Assembly (NCBI RefSeq): GCF_040784935.1
Contig: NZ_CP160680.1
Span: 4,558,501 to 4,622,500, forward strand
Length of the DNA stretch: 64,000 bases
DNA from: Lewinella sp. LCG006
GTDB lineage: Bacteria > Bacteroidota > Bacteroidia > Chitinophagales > Saprospiraceae
Direction: 5' to 3'
How positions within the stretch are numbered: the first letter of the stretch is position 1; the number at the start of each line of letters is the position of its first letter. Shown here piece by piece: positions 7,711 through 17,358 of this stretch. The position numbers and the translations under genes were made by a program. A model generated the notes under the pieces. That model made no database searches, had not been told where the DNA came from, and worked only from the letters and a program-made list of their open reading frames with translations.

Positions 7711-8958
7711 ATGAGATTATTTTGTACTTCATTTGCACTGCTTTTGTGCGGCTTATCTTTGAATGCTCAAATAATTGAAAAACCGCTCGGTTGTTTCGCA
7801 GGTACCAATGGTACCAATTCCAATGTCATTTCTCATCCCGATGCCCGAGGTGTTTTGCTGACTGAGAAATGGTCAAATATTGAATCTACGCCAGGAGTTA
7901 TTGATTTCACCTTATTAGATAACAAGATCAATATTGTTAAAAGTGCAGGATTGAAATATGCTATAGCTATTTCAGTAGGGGCATTTGGTAGCCCTGCATG
8001 GCTTACTGGAACTTTAGGGGCAGATCATTTTGATTTCGAATACCAGGGCCAAAATTGGGTGTTGCCCCTCTGGTGGGATGCTATTGTGGAAGAAAGACTA
8101 GATGCATTAATTTCTGCCCTAGGTGAGCAATATGCTTCCGATACTTTACTCTCACATGTTTATGTTTCACAAATGACAGTAAATGGCATTGAAGGCCACC
8201 TGAATGGAGTTGATATGGCTGCTTTTGCTCTTAGTGGATTCTCCAATGAGCAATGGATCGCTTGTGCAAAAGCAACCGCTTTGAAATTTGGAGAGGCTTT
8301 CCCTAGTAAGCCTATTGTTTTTGAGATTCATGAAATTGATAGAGACACCATAGTCCCTGCAACCATTATTAATGACTTGGTCAATGAGGAATCTTTGTGT
8401 GAGCGAATAGGATTAGGTATGTGGTGGATTTCTGGAAAAACTTCCTATCAGCCTGATTTAATTACATACATTTCGAATTTTCAAGGAGATAAATACGCCC
8501 AAGTTATAGGCAGGTCAGATCAAGTAGAAAGGTTCCAGGATGGTTTGTACAGTACTGTTTTTACGCAAGCCAAAATGTTAGGGATTCGCTACCTAGAGCC
8601 ATGGCCTTATGAGTTTCAAAACCATACCTATGATAGCTTACTACAAGATTTCAATAGTTGGACAGATCTTAATTTTTCTCCCTCCGATACCTGTGCAGTA
8701 CTTAGTGGCGTAGTGTTTTCTTCTCAGGGTAGCCAAGGTATTACGATTTACCCTAACCCAACTAGCGGGTACTTATTCCTAAAGACTACCGCTATTACTG
8801 AGACTGAAATTTCAGTGTACAACGCAACCGGGCGAATGGTTATACCTCCTACGATTCAAAAGGAGTTGAATATGACTCATTTGCCTAAAGGTGTATATTT
8901 TGTTGCGATAAAAACGAGAGATAGTACAATCATCAAAAAAATACTGAAAACGAACTAA
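7711..8958 (+). CDS. Secreted beta/alpha-barrel-like protein with T9SS sorting domain
   Basis: A 415-residue exported protein. Residues 1-19 are a signal peptide ending in LNAQ. The body (about 20-325) reads like a glycoside-hydrolase type barrel: GVLLTEKWSNIESTPGVIDF resembles the opening of GH42/GH5-like folds, later strands include YAIAISVGAFGSPAW, and YLEPWPYEF resembles a late strand with a glutamate. No family can be named with confidence. The last ~75 residues (ITIYPNPTSGYLFLK, then MTHLPKGVYFVAIKTRDS and a lysine-rich end) form a type A T9SS sorting domain, so it should be exported across the outer membrane. It is a single gene with no carbohydrate-uptake partners nearby. Confidence 0.7.
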   Translation: MRLFCTSFALLLCGLSLNAQIIEKPLGCFAGTNGTNSNVISHPDARGVLLTEKWSNIESTPGVIDFTLLDNKINIVKSAGLKYAIAISVGAFGSPAWLTGTLGADHFDFEYQGQNWVLPLWWDAIVEERLDALISALGEQYASDTLLSHVYVSQMTVNGIEGHLNGVDMAAFALSGFSNEQWIACAKATALKFGEAFPSKPIVFEIHEIDRDTIVPATIINDLVNEESLCERIGLGMWWISGKTSYQPDLITYISNFQGDKYAQVIGRSDQVERFQDGLYSTVFTQAKMLGIRYLEPWPYEFQNHTYDSLLQDFNSWTDLNFSPSDTCAVLSGVVFSSQGSQGITIYPNPTSGYLFLKTTAITETEISVYNATGRMVIPPTIQKELNMTHLPKGVYFVAIKTRDSTIIKKILKTN

Positions 8959-9015
8959 GTTAGGTTTCTGAATCAAGTGACTTACCTTAGCAGCAAGATT
9001 TAAAAACGCAAATCA

Positions 9016-9420
9016 ATGGCAGTAATCGGATTAGAAGGCATGCGCTTCAATGGCCCCCACGGATTTTACCCCGAAGAAGAAGTACTGGGCAATGATTTTT
9101 TGATTGATATCTACGTAGATGTCAACACTCGGCGTGCGGCGATGCACGATGACTTAGGGTCTACGGTCAACTACGAGACGGTTTATCTGATGGTACAATC
9201 GGAGATGAAAAAATCTGCCCAACTGATTGAGACCTTGGCCGATCGGATCATTGCCAGGATCAGTGAATTTTATGACAACCTCAAAGGTATTCGCCTGATT
9301 ATCCGCAAACTTAATCCACCCCTTAGTGGACAAGTGGCCGCTGCTTACATAGAAGTAAAAACGGGCAGTTTTTCCGGCAGCAGCGGTGGCGGAGGTAAAA
9401 TGAGCTCCTTATTTGGATAA
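9016..9420 (+). CDS. folB: Dihydroneopterin aldolase
   Basis: A 134-residue cytoplasmic enzyme of the FolB family, which splits 7,8-dihydroneopterin to 6-hydroxymethyl-dihydropterin and glycolaldehyde in folate synthesis. The family pattern is clear: GMRFNGPHGFYPEEE at the N-terminus, then GSTVNYETVYLMV, LIETLADRIIARI and IIRKLNPPLSGQV. The normal FolB body ends near residue 120; a glycine/serine-rich tail of about 15 residues follows. It sits 57 bases behind the barrel-protein gene and is probably transcribed from its own TTACCTTAGC-type box at about 8982. No other folate genes are in the window. Confidence 0.92.
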   Translation: MAVIGLEGMRFNGPHGFYPEEEVLGNDFLIDIYVDVNTRRAAMHDDLGSTVNYETVYLMVQSEMKKSAQLIETLADRIIARISEFYDNLKGIRLIIRKLNPPLSGQVAAAYIEVKTGSFSGSSGGGGKMSSLFG

Positions 9421-9493
9421 ATTAACTTTTTTCTAACGGTGAGTACCGAGCTTTTGGCGTTAATCTTGCGTCTAAAGAACAAAATACATCAAT

Positions 9494-10207
9494 ATGTTTA
9501 AGCAAATAATCTTTATCCTGGCCCTGTTTTCGCTAACAGCCTGTGATACCACCAACCTCAATAGTGTGTTGGGTACTGTTTTGGGCGAAAACGCCCTTAC
9601 TTCTACCGAAATAGGCAATGGCCTTAAAGAAGCCCTCGAAATTGGGATCAGCAAAGGTGCCGAGCGCCTTTCTCGTGAAAACGGTTACTTCCAAAGCCCG
9701 TATAAGATTTTACTTCCTGAGGAAGCCCGTAAAGTGACTGATCGCCTGCAAAATGTCCCTGGCTTCTCCAATCTGGAGCAAAATGTGCTGGAAAAAATCA
9801 ACAGAGGAGCGGAAGATGCGGCATCCAAAGCCAAGCCTATTTTTGTGAATGCCATCAAATCCATGACCATCAACGATGCCCTTGGAATCCTCAAAGGGGA
9901 TAAAGATGCTGCCACTGTTTATTTGAAGCGTGTTACTTATCAGCAGCTTTACAATGAATTCAATCCCGTTATCGTAGCTTCCCTCGACAAATTCAACGCT
10001 AGAGATTATTGGAGCAGCGCGGTGAATACCTACAACAAAATTCCGTTGGTAAACGACCAGGTTGATCCAGACTTGGATGATTACGTCACCAACAAGGCCT
10101 TGGATGGCCTTTTTGCGCAGGTCGCCAAAGAGGAATTGGATATTCGTAATAACATTGCCGCCCGTACCACCGATCTCTTGCGCAGAGTTTTTGCTGCACA
10201 AGATTAA
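9494..10207 (+). CDS. DUF4197 family lipoprotein
   Basis: A 237-residue protein with a lipoprotein signal peptide; the lipobox is LTAC with the cysteine at about residue 17. The body is predominantly helical and matches the DUF4197 pattern: ALKEALEIGI-type first helix (GLKEALEIGISKGAERLS), NGYFQSPYKILLP, then MTINDALGILKGDKDAATVYL and LDKFNARDYWSSAVNTYNKI. It should be anchored in a membrane facing the periplasm. The function of the family is unknown. It is a single gene ended by a strong hairpin at 10244-10277. Confidence 0.88.
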   Translation: MFKQIIFILALFSLTACDTTNLNSVLGTVLGENALTSTEIGNGLKEALEIGISKGAERLSRENGYFQSPYKILLPEEARKVTDRLQNVPGFSNLEQNVLEKINRGAEDAASKAKPIFVNAIKSMTINDALGILKGDKDAATVYLKRVTYQQLYNEFNPVIVASLDKFNARDYWSSAVNTYNKIPLVNDQVDPDLDDYVTNKALDGLFAQVAKEELDIRNNIAARTTDLLRRVFAAQD

Positions 10208-10243
10208 TAAAAGACCCCTTTTGGCGAGTAAGTCAAAAATAGA

Positions 10244-10277
10244 AAGGAGGCTGATCAAATGCTTGATCAGCCTCCTT
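10244..10277 (+). terminator. Terminator hairpin after the DUF4197 gene
   Basis: A perfect 15-bp stem (AAGGAGGCTGATCAA and its complement) with a 4-base loop, 36 bases past the stop. The gene on the far side is convergent, so it may serve both strands. Confidence 0.8.
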
Positions 10278-10286
10278 CCTATTGAA

Positions 10287-10345
10287 TAGTGCAAAGGTTG
10301 GAAGGGTGTAAAAGTGTAAACGTTGGGTATAGCTCACTCCGCTCC
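10287..10345. repeat. Diverged copy of the gtgtaaaag/gttgggt intergenic repeat
   Basis: The sequence around GTGTAAAAGTGTAAACGTTG resembles the 86-bp tandem repeat at 46845-47016 and its inverted partial copy at 47039-47071. It seems to be a low-copy dispersed intergenic element. The match is short and judged by eye. Confidence 0.35.
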
Positions 10346-10354
10346 CTACTGCAC

Positions 10355-11356
10355 TTATTTCAGAATCTTACTAACCGCTTTCCCTTCCGTATTTTGTACT
10401 TCCAGCCAGTAAAGACCACTTGGGTAAGCCGCCATCTCTACTTGTGTTTGTCCTTGAAACGTGCCACTTTGTAGTACCTGGCCCTGGCTATTGAATAAGA
10501 GGAAAGTAGCCTTCTTATCATTTGCCAATTTTATCTGTAAGCGATCCTGAACAGGGTTGGGGAAGATCTGAGCGGCGAGGGTATTCACTTCAGAAATACT
10601 CACCAGGGGCTCGTTTTCGGAGGGGTCAGCCGCTGCAGCTTGAATGACTGCCTTGGTGTCGGTATGCTGAAGAATAGCCACGGTAAAAAGCTGTTCGTAG
10701 ACCCAATCTTCGTTTGCCATAAGGCTACCTGTAACAGTAGTTGATTCACCAGCGGTAGCAGGAATGTCAACACTCACCCCGGTAGGTTCTCCGTTGAAGG
10801 TACGACGGAAGACATCGTGGTGCACATTCTCGCCATTAGGAGCATTATACATCACCTCTTTTTCGGCAGCAGCCAAAAACAATTGTGCTGTCCCCAAGTC
10901 ATTATTCGCTTCGGCAGTGATGGTAACCGTCACGATGATTTCACCATCTTCTTTGGTCTGGCGAATATCCAAACTGACGGGTGTCGTCTGGTTTTGGTAA
11001 GGCTCAAAAATGGAGGCGTTGCCGTAATTGGTGCCGGATGATATAACATTGCCCTGGATCACCAGGCGTGGGGTGCCACCGTAGACACCGTAGTAATTGG
11101 TCCGAGCGTCATTTTCACCAGGGTTGGCCTGGCTAAAGATACAACTGCTGTAAGGCGAGCTGGGGTGGATGGCCAGGTGCAATATTCCTTCCTGGCTGTT
11201 GAGGTTACTGTAGAACCCCGGGTTGCGACTCGCACAAATGCCACAGCGGGAGTTAGTGAAGTGTTCTACAATAATCGTACGTGGTACTTCCTGAGCCTGT
11301 AAGCCAAAGAGTAGACAAAAACTTAGGCTTAGGCCCAATAGTATTCCTTTTTTCAT
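10355..11356 (-). CDS. Omp28-related thioredoxin-like protein with T9SS sorting domain
   Basis: A 333-residue exported protein. Residues 1-21 are a signal peptide ending in LQAQ. The domain that follows begins RTIIVEHFTNSRCGICASRN, the Omp28-type thioredoxin-like opening with a CGIC redox pair (about residues 38-41). A beta-sandwich follows (about 120-240). The last ~75 residues form a T9SS type A sorting domain (AAQIFPNPVQDRLQIKL, then YPSGLYWLEVQNTEG and KAVSKILK). The protein should be exported to the cell surface or medium; its substrate is unknown. It stands alone, convergent with the DUF4197 gene. Confidence 0.82.
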   Translation of the reverse strand: MKKGILLGLSLSFCLLFGLQAQEVPRTIIVEHFTNSRCGICASRNPGFYSNLNSQEGILHLAIHPSSPYSSCIFSQANPGENDARTNYYGVYGGTPRLVIQGNVISSGTNYGNASIFEPYQNQTTPVSLDIRQTKEDGEIIVTVTITAEANNDLGTAQLFLAAAEKEVMYNAPNGENVHHDVFRRTFNGEPTGVSVDIPATAGESTTVTGSLMANEDWVYEQLFTVAILQHTDTKAVIQAAAADPSENEPLVSISEVNTLAAQIFPNPVQDRLQIKLANDKKATFLLFNSQGQVLQSGTFQGQTQVEMAAYPSGLYWLEVQNTEGKAVSKILK

Positions 11357-11472
11357 CGTGGTTTTTTTTAGTAATCAATTTTACCTTACGTAAAGGTAAA
11401 CACCCTCAAGGAGAATGTGTTCCAAAAATATTGGAACTGTCCTAGTTCTTACGGTATTGTAGGCAGGCTTTG

Positions 11473-11480
11473 TACCTTTG
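11473..11480 (+). promoter_or_regulatory. Putative -7 box (TACCTTTG) of the hydroxyacyl-CoA dehydrogenase gene
   Basis: TACCTTTG lies 23 bases ahead of the ATG at 11504, placing a predicted start of transcription about 20 bases from the start codon. No -33 TTTG stands at the canonical distance. Confidence 0.45.
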
Positions 11481-11503
11481 CCATCCAAACCAAATAGACC
11501 AAT

Positions 11504-12667
11504 ATGATCAGCGTAGGTATTGTAGGCAGTGGAGCAATGGGTAGTGGTATTGCTCAGGTGGCGGCCACTGCGGGGCATCAAGTTCTGATTTATGATAATA
11601 ACCCCGATGCGTTGAAACGCTCCAGCAATAAATTGGCCAAAATAATGGATCGCCTTGTCGGGAAGGAAAAGATCAGCCAGGCAGAGTCGGAAGCCATCCA
11701 GGGGCGCATTCAGTACGTAGATTCGTTGTTTAAAATGGCGGATGTTGGTCTGGTGATCGAAGCCATTGTAGAAAGATTGGAAGTGAAGAAAGCGCTGTTT
11801 GAACAACTGGAAGATGTGCTTTCCGAAGGAGCTGTTTTAGCGACCAATACATCCTCCCTGGCGGTGACAGCGATTGCGGCGGCCTGCCGTAAGCCGGGGC
11901 GTGTGCTAGGCTTACACTTTTTCAATCCCGCCCCATTGATGGCTTTGGTCGAAGTCGTACCCGCCGTACAAACGGAGGCCAATGTTGCTGAGGAGTGTTA
12001 CGAACTGATGAAAACCTGGGGAAAGGTACCCGTTATGGCCAAAGACACACCAGGCTTCATTGTCAACCGGGTAGCCCGTCCTTTTTATAGTGAGGCGCTC
12101 CGGATTTACGAAGAAGGTATCGCCGACCTGGCTACCATAGACTGGGCTATGACCGAGGTGGGTGGTTTCCGGATGGGGCCTTTTGCGTTGATGGATTACA
12201 TTGGTCACGATGTCAATTACAAAGTAACTGAAACTGTTTTTGCTGCCTTCTATTTTGATCCACGTTACAAGCCTAGTTTTACCCAGCAGCGGCTGGTGGA
12301 TGCAGGCTATTTGGGGCGTAAATCAGGGCGCGGTTTTTACCATTATGAAGAAGGGAGCGAACTCCCGTTACCAGATAAGGACCTGAGCAAAGGCAAAGCC
12401 ATCCTACAGCGGGTACTGGTGATGTTGATCAACGAAGCAGCTGATGCTTTGTATCTAAACGTCGCTAGCCGAGATGCCATAGATCTGGCCATGACCAAAG
12501 GTGTTAACTACCCCAAAGGATTATTGGCATGGGCAGATGAATTAACCATCCCCTACGTGGTAGAAAAACTCGATGCACTTTACCATGAGTATCACGAAGA
12601 TCGGTACCGTTGTAGTCCACTTTTGCGGCGACTCGCTCGTGATGGCCGCACATTTTATGAGATTTAA
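11504..12667 (+). CDS. 3-hydroxyacyl-CoA dehydrogenase (PaaH/HbdA-like)
   Basis: A 387-residue NAD-dependent 3-hydroxyacyl-CoA dehydrogenase. The Rossmann motif VGIVGSGAMGSGIAQV lies at residues 4-19, and GLHFFNPAPLMALVEVV (about 136-152) holds the catalytic histidine H138. Two C-terminal 3HCDH helical domains follow: DTPGFIVNRVARPF onward, and a second one with LVMLINEAADALYL and GVNYPKGLLAWADEL. The double C-terminal domain is the layout of PaaH-type enzymes, though this protein is shorter than most of those. It would oxidise 3-hydroxyacyl-CoA in beta-oxidation or aromatic/butyrate metabolism. It is monocistronic, so its substrate cannot be set from context. Confidence 0.88.
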   Translation: MISVGIVGSGAMGSGIAQVAATAGHQVLIYDNNPDALKRSSNKLAKIMDRLVGKEKISQAESEAIQGRIQYVDSLFKMADVGLVIEAIVERLEVKKALFEQLEDVLSEGAVLATNTSSLAVTAIAAACRKPGRVLGLHFFNPAPLMALVEVVPAVQTEANVAEECYELMKTWGKVPVMAKDTPGFIVNRVARPFYSEALRIYEEGIADLATIDWAMTEVGGFRMGPFALMDYIGHDVNYKVTETVFAAFYFDPRYKPSFTQQRLVDAGYLGRKSGRGFYHYEEGSELPLPDKDLSKGKAILQRVLVMLINEAADALYLNVASRDAIDLAMTKGVNYPKGLLAWADELTIPYVVEKLDALYHEYHEDRYRCSPLLRRLARDGRTFYEI

Positions 12668-12842
12668 AGCACTTGATTAAGTAGTAATATCACCGTTTTT
12701 TCCTTTCTTGTATCACTTCTAGAGCGACACAGGAAACAATATCCCCATCCCCAAAACTTGGCAATGATAAGCATTTACAGCGCATACTACTGTGTGCCTG
12801 TTTCCCAATAAGGGCTACTTTTTTTAATAACAATCACTTTTT

Positions 12843-15614
12843 ATGAAACAGAACCACTTACTAATTTTTGTGAAAAACGCATTAAATAAGCGTTTGGGCT
12901 TACTCTTGGTATTGGCCACGTTTAGTGGACTTTCCTTAATGGCAGCGGATGATCATACAATGGCCGAGCCTCTCAAAGAAATCTCCGGGCAGGTTACAGA
13001 TGGAGCCACCGGCGAGCCGATTATTGGAGCTACCGTTCAAGCCAAGGGTACTGCTCAAGGTACCGTGACGGATTACGATGGCAATTACGCTTTGTCGGTC
13101 AATGATGACGTAACCGTACTCATTGTTTCTTACATCGGATATCAGACGATGGAAGTTGCCATTGATGGTCGGAATAAAGTCAATGTAGAACTCAGCGAAG
13201 GGGTGACCTTAGGTGAAGTTCAAGTTGTTGGTTCACGTAGCTTCCGGCGTTCAGCCACGGATTCTCCGGTGGCAGTCGATGTGATCGATGTTGCTGATAT
13301 CTCGGCATCTACCGGCCGGGTTGCTATCAATGAAATCCTGCAATACGCGGCCCCTTCTTTCAATGCTACCAAGCAGTCGGGCTCTGACGGTGCCGACCAC
13401 ATTGATCCTGCCTCGTTACGCGGTTTAGGGCCAGACCAAACATTGGTATTGGTGAACGGTAAACGCCGCCACCAATCGTCATTGGTCAATGTATTTGGTA
13501 CCAGAGGTAGAGGTAATAGTGGTACTGACCTGAACGCTATTCCCGCTTCTGCGATTAAGCGTATCGAAATTTTACGTGATGGTGCATCAGCGCAGTATGG
13601 TTCTGATGCCATCGCTGGAGTTATCAATATTGTCCTAAAAGACAAAACGGATGGCATTTCTGGTGGCATTACCTACGGTGCGTATAGCACGGCAGTTGGA
13701 GAAGGTTACGAAGAAGAATATGGTGATGCACTATTTAATGTCAATGGAACGAATCGGGCATTAGATCCTGATGGTGATGCCAGCTTTGATGGCAATACAA
13801 CCCAGGTAGGGCTCAATTATGGTGTTGCACTGGGTGAGGACGGTGGTTTCGCCAATTTTACGGCGGAATATTTATCAAAAGATCGTACCCTACGTCCTGG
13901 TTTTTCCTGGCGTAAAGGTTACGGCAGTGCTGCTATTGATGGATTCAATTTTATGGTAAACATGGCGATGCCCCTTGGTGAAAACACCGAGTTTTATGCC
14001 TTCGGAGGCCGAAATTATCGCGATACCGATGCTTTTGCTTTCTCACGCAGCAGTTTTGCTGATGGCGATAATCGTGCTGTTCCCAGCCTATATCCCAATG
14101 GCTTTACGCCCCGGATTACTTCCATTATTACAGACGCTTCTGCTTCCGCAGGGATTCGCCACAAAATGGATAATGGTTGGATGGTAGACTTCAACAATAC
14201 TTATGGTAAAAACGATTTCCATTACTTTATTAAAGATTCCAACAATGCTTCTTTAGGGGCTGCTTCTCCTACTGATTTTGATGCTGGTGGCCATAATTTA
14301 TCTATCAATACCACCGGCCTGGACTTTAGCAAGTACAACGAAGACATCCTGTCAGGGGTGAACTTCGCCTTTGGTTTGGAATACCGCACCGAAAACTTCA
14401 CCATTTTCGCTGGCGAAGAATCTTCGTATGCCTTGTATGATACGCTAGGAGTAGCGATTACCAACCCTGCTGTTCAAGTTCCTGCTGTTGATAGCAATGG
14501 AGATGGATTGCCAGGAGGATCACAGGGTTTTCCTGGTTATAGCCCTGCCAATGTAGTAGATCGTAACCGCAGTAATTTAGGTGCCTACTTTGATGTAGAA
14601 GCCAATATTACCGATGCCTTTTTGTTAGCGGGTGCTTTGCGTTACGAGACTTATAGCGATTTTGGCGAAACGTTCAACTACAAGTTGGCGGGCCGCTACA
14701 AGATCAGTGATGGTTTCTCTTTGCGTGGATCGGTTTCTTCTGGATTCCGGGCACCTTCCCTGGCGCAGATTCATTACAATCTGATCTTCAATAACATTGT
14801 TGCAGGACGCTCGGTACCTACCTTGTTGGCCAGCAATACCAGCACGGTGACAAAAGCCTTCGGTATCGGACAATTACAGGAAGAAACAGCACTGAATACC
14901 AGCGTTGGCTTTACCTTCACTTCTGGAGGCCTGACGGCAACGGTTGACGCTTATTCTATTTCTGTTGATGATCGTATCATTCTGACCGATAACTTTGATG
15001 CAACCGCTTTCAATGTAGGTGCAGATGCTGCTCAGTTTTTTGCCAACGGTGTAGATACCAAAACGAGTGGTGTAGATGTTGTGCTAAACTATAAGAAGTT
15101 TCTGGCAAACGGGGAGAACAGTGTACGCTTTGGCGTGGCAGCCAACTTTAATAAGCTGGAAATCGAAAGTATCAACAATGGTAATCTGAACGAATTCACC
15201 TTCTTCGGTCCTTTCTCTCAGGCTTACCTGGAAGCTGCTGCACCGGATTATAAAATTGGTGTGAATTTGGGTTACAATACCCCTAAGTTTGACGCTCAGT
15301 TGGCCATTACTCAATTCAGTGAAGTGATCCTCCAGGATTTTCAGTGGGTAGATTCTCCCGCTACCAATCAAGCGGAAGCGGATGCCCTATACAAGGTAGC
15401 TACAGATGTCTACGAAGCAGCGATGACGCTTGATTTGAGCCTCAGCTACCAGTTGTCTAGCAATTTCCGACTGACCCTTGGTGCCAATAACCTCTTGAAT
15501 ACCTATCCTACCCCACAATTTGATGGTTGGACCGATCAGGGAGGTTTCAATGATTCGGTTCAAATGGGATCGGATGGCGCGTTTTTCTTTGCGCGTTTGG
15601 GTGTAAACTTTTAA
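12843..15614 (+). CDS. TonB-dependent receptor with carboxypeptidase-like N-terminal domain
   Basis: A 923-residue outer-membrane receptor. After a signal sequence (about 1-35) comes a CarboxypepD_reg-like domain (ISGQVTDGATGEPIIGATV, about 47-130), then a plug domain with ALNEILQY-type start (AINEILQYAAPSFNATKQ), TLVLVNGKRRHQSSLVN, IPASAIKRIEILRDGASAQY and GSDAIAGVINIVLK. The remaining ~650 residues are the 22-strand barrel, ending in phenylalanine (RLGVNF). No SusD partner follows, so it is more likely a general nutrient or siderophore-type receptor than a SusC. The substrate is unknown. It ends at a clear hairpin and is followed 65 bases later by an arylsulfotransferase-like gene. Confidence 0.9.
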   Translation: MKQNHLLIFVKNALNKRLGLLLVLATFSGLSLMAADDHTMAEPLKEISGQVTDGATGEPIIGATVQAKGTAQGTVTDYDGNYALSVNDDVTVLIVSYIGYQTMEVAIDGRNKVNVELSEGVTLGEVQVVGSRSFRRSATDSPVAVDVIDVADISASTGRVAINEILQYAAPSFNATKQSGSDGADHIDPASLRGLGPDQTLVLVNGKRRHQSSLVNVFGTRGRGNSGTDLNAIPASAIKRIEILRDGASAQYGSDAIAGVINIVLKDKTDGISGGITYGAYSTAVGEGYEEEYGDALFNVNGTNRALDPDGDASFDGNTTQVGLNYGVALGEDGGFANFTAEYLSKDRTLRPGFSWRKGYGSAAIDGFNFMVNMAMPLGENTEFYAFGGRNYRDTDAFAFSRSSFADGDNRAVPSLYPNGFTPRITSIITDASASAGIRHKMDNGWMVDFNNTYGKNDFHYFIKDSNNASLGAASPTDFDAGGHNLSINTTGLDFSKYNEDILSGVNFAFGLEYRTENFTIFAGEESSYALYDTLGVAITNPAVQVPAVDSNGDGLPGGSQGFPGYSPANVVDRNRSNLGAYFDVEANITDAFLLAGALRYETYSDFGETFNYKLAGRYKISDGFSLRGSVSSGFRAPSLAQIHYNLIFNNIVAGRSVPTLLASNTSTVTKAFGIGQLQEETALNTSVGFTFTSGGLTATVDAYSISVDDRIILTDNFDATAFNVGADAAQFFANGVDTKTSGVDVVLNYKKFLANGENSVRFGVAANFNKLEIESINNGNLNEFTFFGPFSQAYLEAAAPDYKIGVNLGYNTPKFDAQLAITQFSEVILQDFQWVDSPATNQAEADALYKVATDVYEAAMTLDLSLSYQLSSNFRLTLGANNLLNTYPTPQFDGWTDQGGFNDSVQMGSDGAFFFARLGVNF

Positions 15615-15637
15615 TCTTTTCTCTTAGAGAACTTATA

Positions 15638-15667
15638 GTTGGAAGGTACTTCAAAGTGCCTTCCAAC
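15638..15667 (+). terminator. Terminator after the TonB receptor gene
   Basis: Thirteen-base arms (GTTGGAAGGTACT / AGTGCCTTCCAAC, one G-U pair) with a 4-base loop, 24 bases beyond the stop and only 11 bases before the next start codon. The T-tail is short, so partial readthrough into the next gene is possible. Confidence 0.65.
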
Positions 15668-15678
15668 TTCTTCAACGA

Positions 15679-17289
15679 ATGTTTCAACGACAAATCCTAT
15701 TCGTTTTATTGATGTTTTTACTACTGATAGGTTACGCACAACCTACGGTAGGTTTGCTGCATAATTCTGAGAAAGCTTTCCCTTCGTATACCCTTTTTAG
15801 CAATAATGAAGCCTCTTATCTGATTGACAATTGTGGTTTGATTGTTAATCAGTGGCAAAGTGCGTATCGTCCTGGCCGGGCGCTTTTCTTGTTGGAAAAT
15901 GGCGATTTATTACGCAGTGCAGAACAAGACGGGAGCTTTCAAATCAGTGGAAGGGGCGGTGGTTTTGAACTGTTCAACTGGGAGGGCGAATTGTTATGGT
16001 CTTACGAAATAAATGATGCAAACCGACAAGCGCACCACGATTTTTGTGTTTTACCCAATGGTCATTTTTTGGCGCTCGTTTGGGAAAAACGCACGGCGGA
16101 ACAAGCACAGTTGCAGGGAAGCGATCGCCAGATAGATTTATGGACCGAGGCCGTTTACGAAATAAAAATCTTGCCAAACAACCAGGCAGAAATTGTCTGG
16201 CAGTGGCAATTGTGGGACCATCTGGTGCAGGATTATGACGCGAACGCAGCCAACTTTGGAGTCGTTTCAGACTTTCCTCAACGCGTCGACCTCAATTATC
16301 GAGCGGAGGGCACAATGGCCGAGGCCAACTGGGTACACCTCAATGCTATTGATTATCATCCTGAGCTGGATCAAATAATCCTAAGCTCGCGGTTATTTAG
16401 CGAAGTGTGGGTGATCGATCATAGTACCACTACGCAAGAAGCTCGTCAATCAAAAGGCGGGCGATACGGGCAGGGTGGAGATTTACTATATCGGTATGGC
16501 AATCCTGCGACTTATCAAGGAACAGGGGCAAGCGTATTTAAAGCCCAGCACGATGCTCAATGGCTGCACCCTCAAGCTGGAAATGCTGCCATGATAGTGT
16601 TCAATAATGAAGAAGGGGAAGACCAATCGGCGATCAAAATATGGCAGCCCCCCTACCTTTCAGATGGTAGGTATGCCAAAGATGCAGATGGTCAATTTGT
16701 GAGCTCCTCGGCAATGGTTGCTTTCGAAGCACCCTGGTTTTATTCTCCATATATGTCCAGTGTGCAACAATTGCCTGATGAGCACTTGTTTATCTGTTCG
16801 GGTGCCGATGGTCATTTTTTTGAGATCAACGGGGAAAAAGAAATTGTTTGGGAGTACCTCAATCCCGTCAATCCCAATGGTGGGCCAGCTGTTCAAGGGA
16901 GCACCGTTCGCTTCAATCAAACCTTTGCCGCACGCAAGTATGCTTTAGATGATCCAGCTTTTCGTGGGAGAGATATGTCTGGTCTACTTCCTGTAGAAAT
17001 CAACCCCTTACCTTCTGATTGTTTTGCACCACAGCCTTATACGCCCAATGAACCGCTGAACTTGATGCTCAGCCACAATCCCATAATGGAAGGCGTAGAG
17101 GTCACGAGCAATCGCGAAGAAGAGTCGGTACTCCGTTGTTTTGATGGATTGGGGCAACTATTGTTCACCAGCGTGATAAATGCAAGTGGACGCAGTCTGG
17201 ATTTTTCCAAGTATCCACCAGGGATCTACTTGTTACAGCTTGAAAATGCTCGGGGAGAGGTGGCCGTGAGGAGGTTGGTGAAAATATAA
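15679..17289 (+). CDS. Arylsulfotransferase-like secreted beta-propeller with T9SS sorting domain
   Basis: A 536-residue exported protein. Residues 1-21 are a signal peptide. The body matches the arylsulfotransferase (ASST)-like propeller family: TVGLLHNSEKAFPSYTLF, YLIDNCGLIVNQW, HHDFCVLPNGHFLAL, VWQWQLWDHLVQDYD, WVHLNAIDYHPELDQI, WVIDHST and GGDLLYRYGNPATY. The conserved histidines of the family (AHHDF, VHLNAIDYH, KAQHDAQW) are present. The last ~75 residues form a T9SS sorting domain. A sulfotransferase activity is only inferred from the family; members in Bacteroidota have no proven substrate. A paralogue with the same motifs is at 51811-53463. Confidence 0.82.
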   Translation: MFQRQILFVLLMFLLLIGYAQPTVGLLHNSEKAFPSYTLFSNNEASYLIDNCGLIVNQWQSAYRPGRALFLLENGDLLRSAEQDGSFQISGRGGGFELFNWEGELLWSYEINDANRQAHHDFCVLPNGHFLALVWEKRTAEQAQLQGSDRQIDLWTEAVYEIKILPNNQAEIVWQWQLWDHLVQDYDANAANFGVVSDFPQRVDLNYRAEGTMAEANWVHLNAIDYHPELDQIILSSRLFSEVWVIDHSTTTQEARQSKGGRYGQGGDLLYRYGNPATYQGTGASVFKAQHDAQWLHPQAGNAAMIVFNNEEGEDQSAIKIWQPPYLSDGRYAKDADGQFVSSSAMVAFEAPWFYSPYMSSVQQLPDEHLFICSGADGHFFEINGEKEIVWEYLNPVNPNGGPAVQGSTVRFNQTFAARKYALDDPAFRGRDMSGLLPVEINPLPSDCFAPQPYTPNEPLNLMLSHNPIMEGVEVTSNREEESVLRCFDGLGQLLFTSVINASGRSLDFSKYPPGIYLLQLENARGEVAVRRLVKI

Positions 17290-17324
17290 ATCCCGACTTT
17301 CCTGTGAAAAGAAAAGTCGGGATT
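17289..17324. terminator. Bidirectional terminator between convergent genes
   Basis: Arms AATCCCGACTTT and AAAGTCGGGATT surround a 12-base loop, between the convergent arylsulfotransferase-like and M36 protease genes. A-rich and T-rich flanks on each side suit both directions. Confidence 0.75.
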
Positions 17325-17358
17325 CGCGAAAACAAAAGTTCTTTTTAAGAAAGGCTAC

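Noticed and set aside
12661-12842. Riboswitch ahead of the TonB receptor gene
   Set aside because: Short repeats (GGAAACA and TGTTTCC) are present, but no known riboswitch core was recognised.
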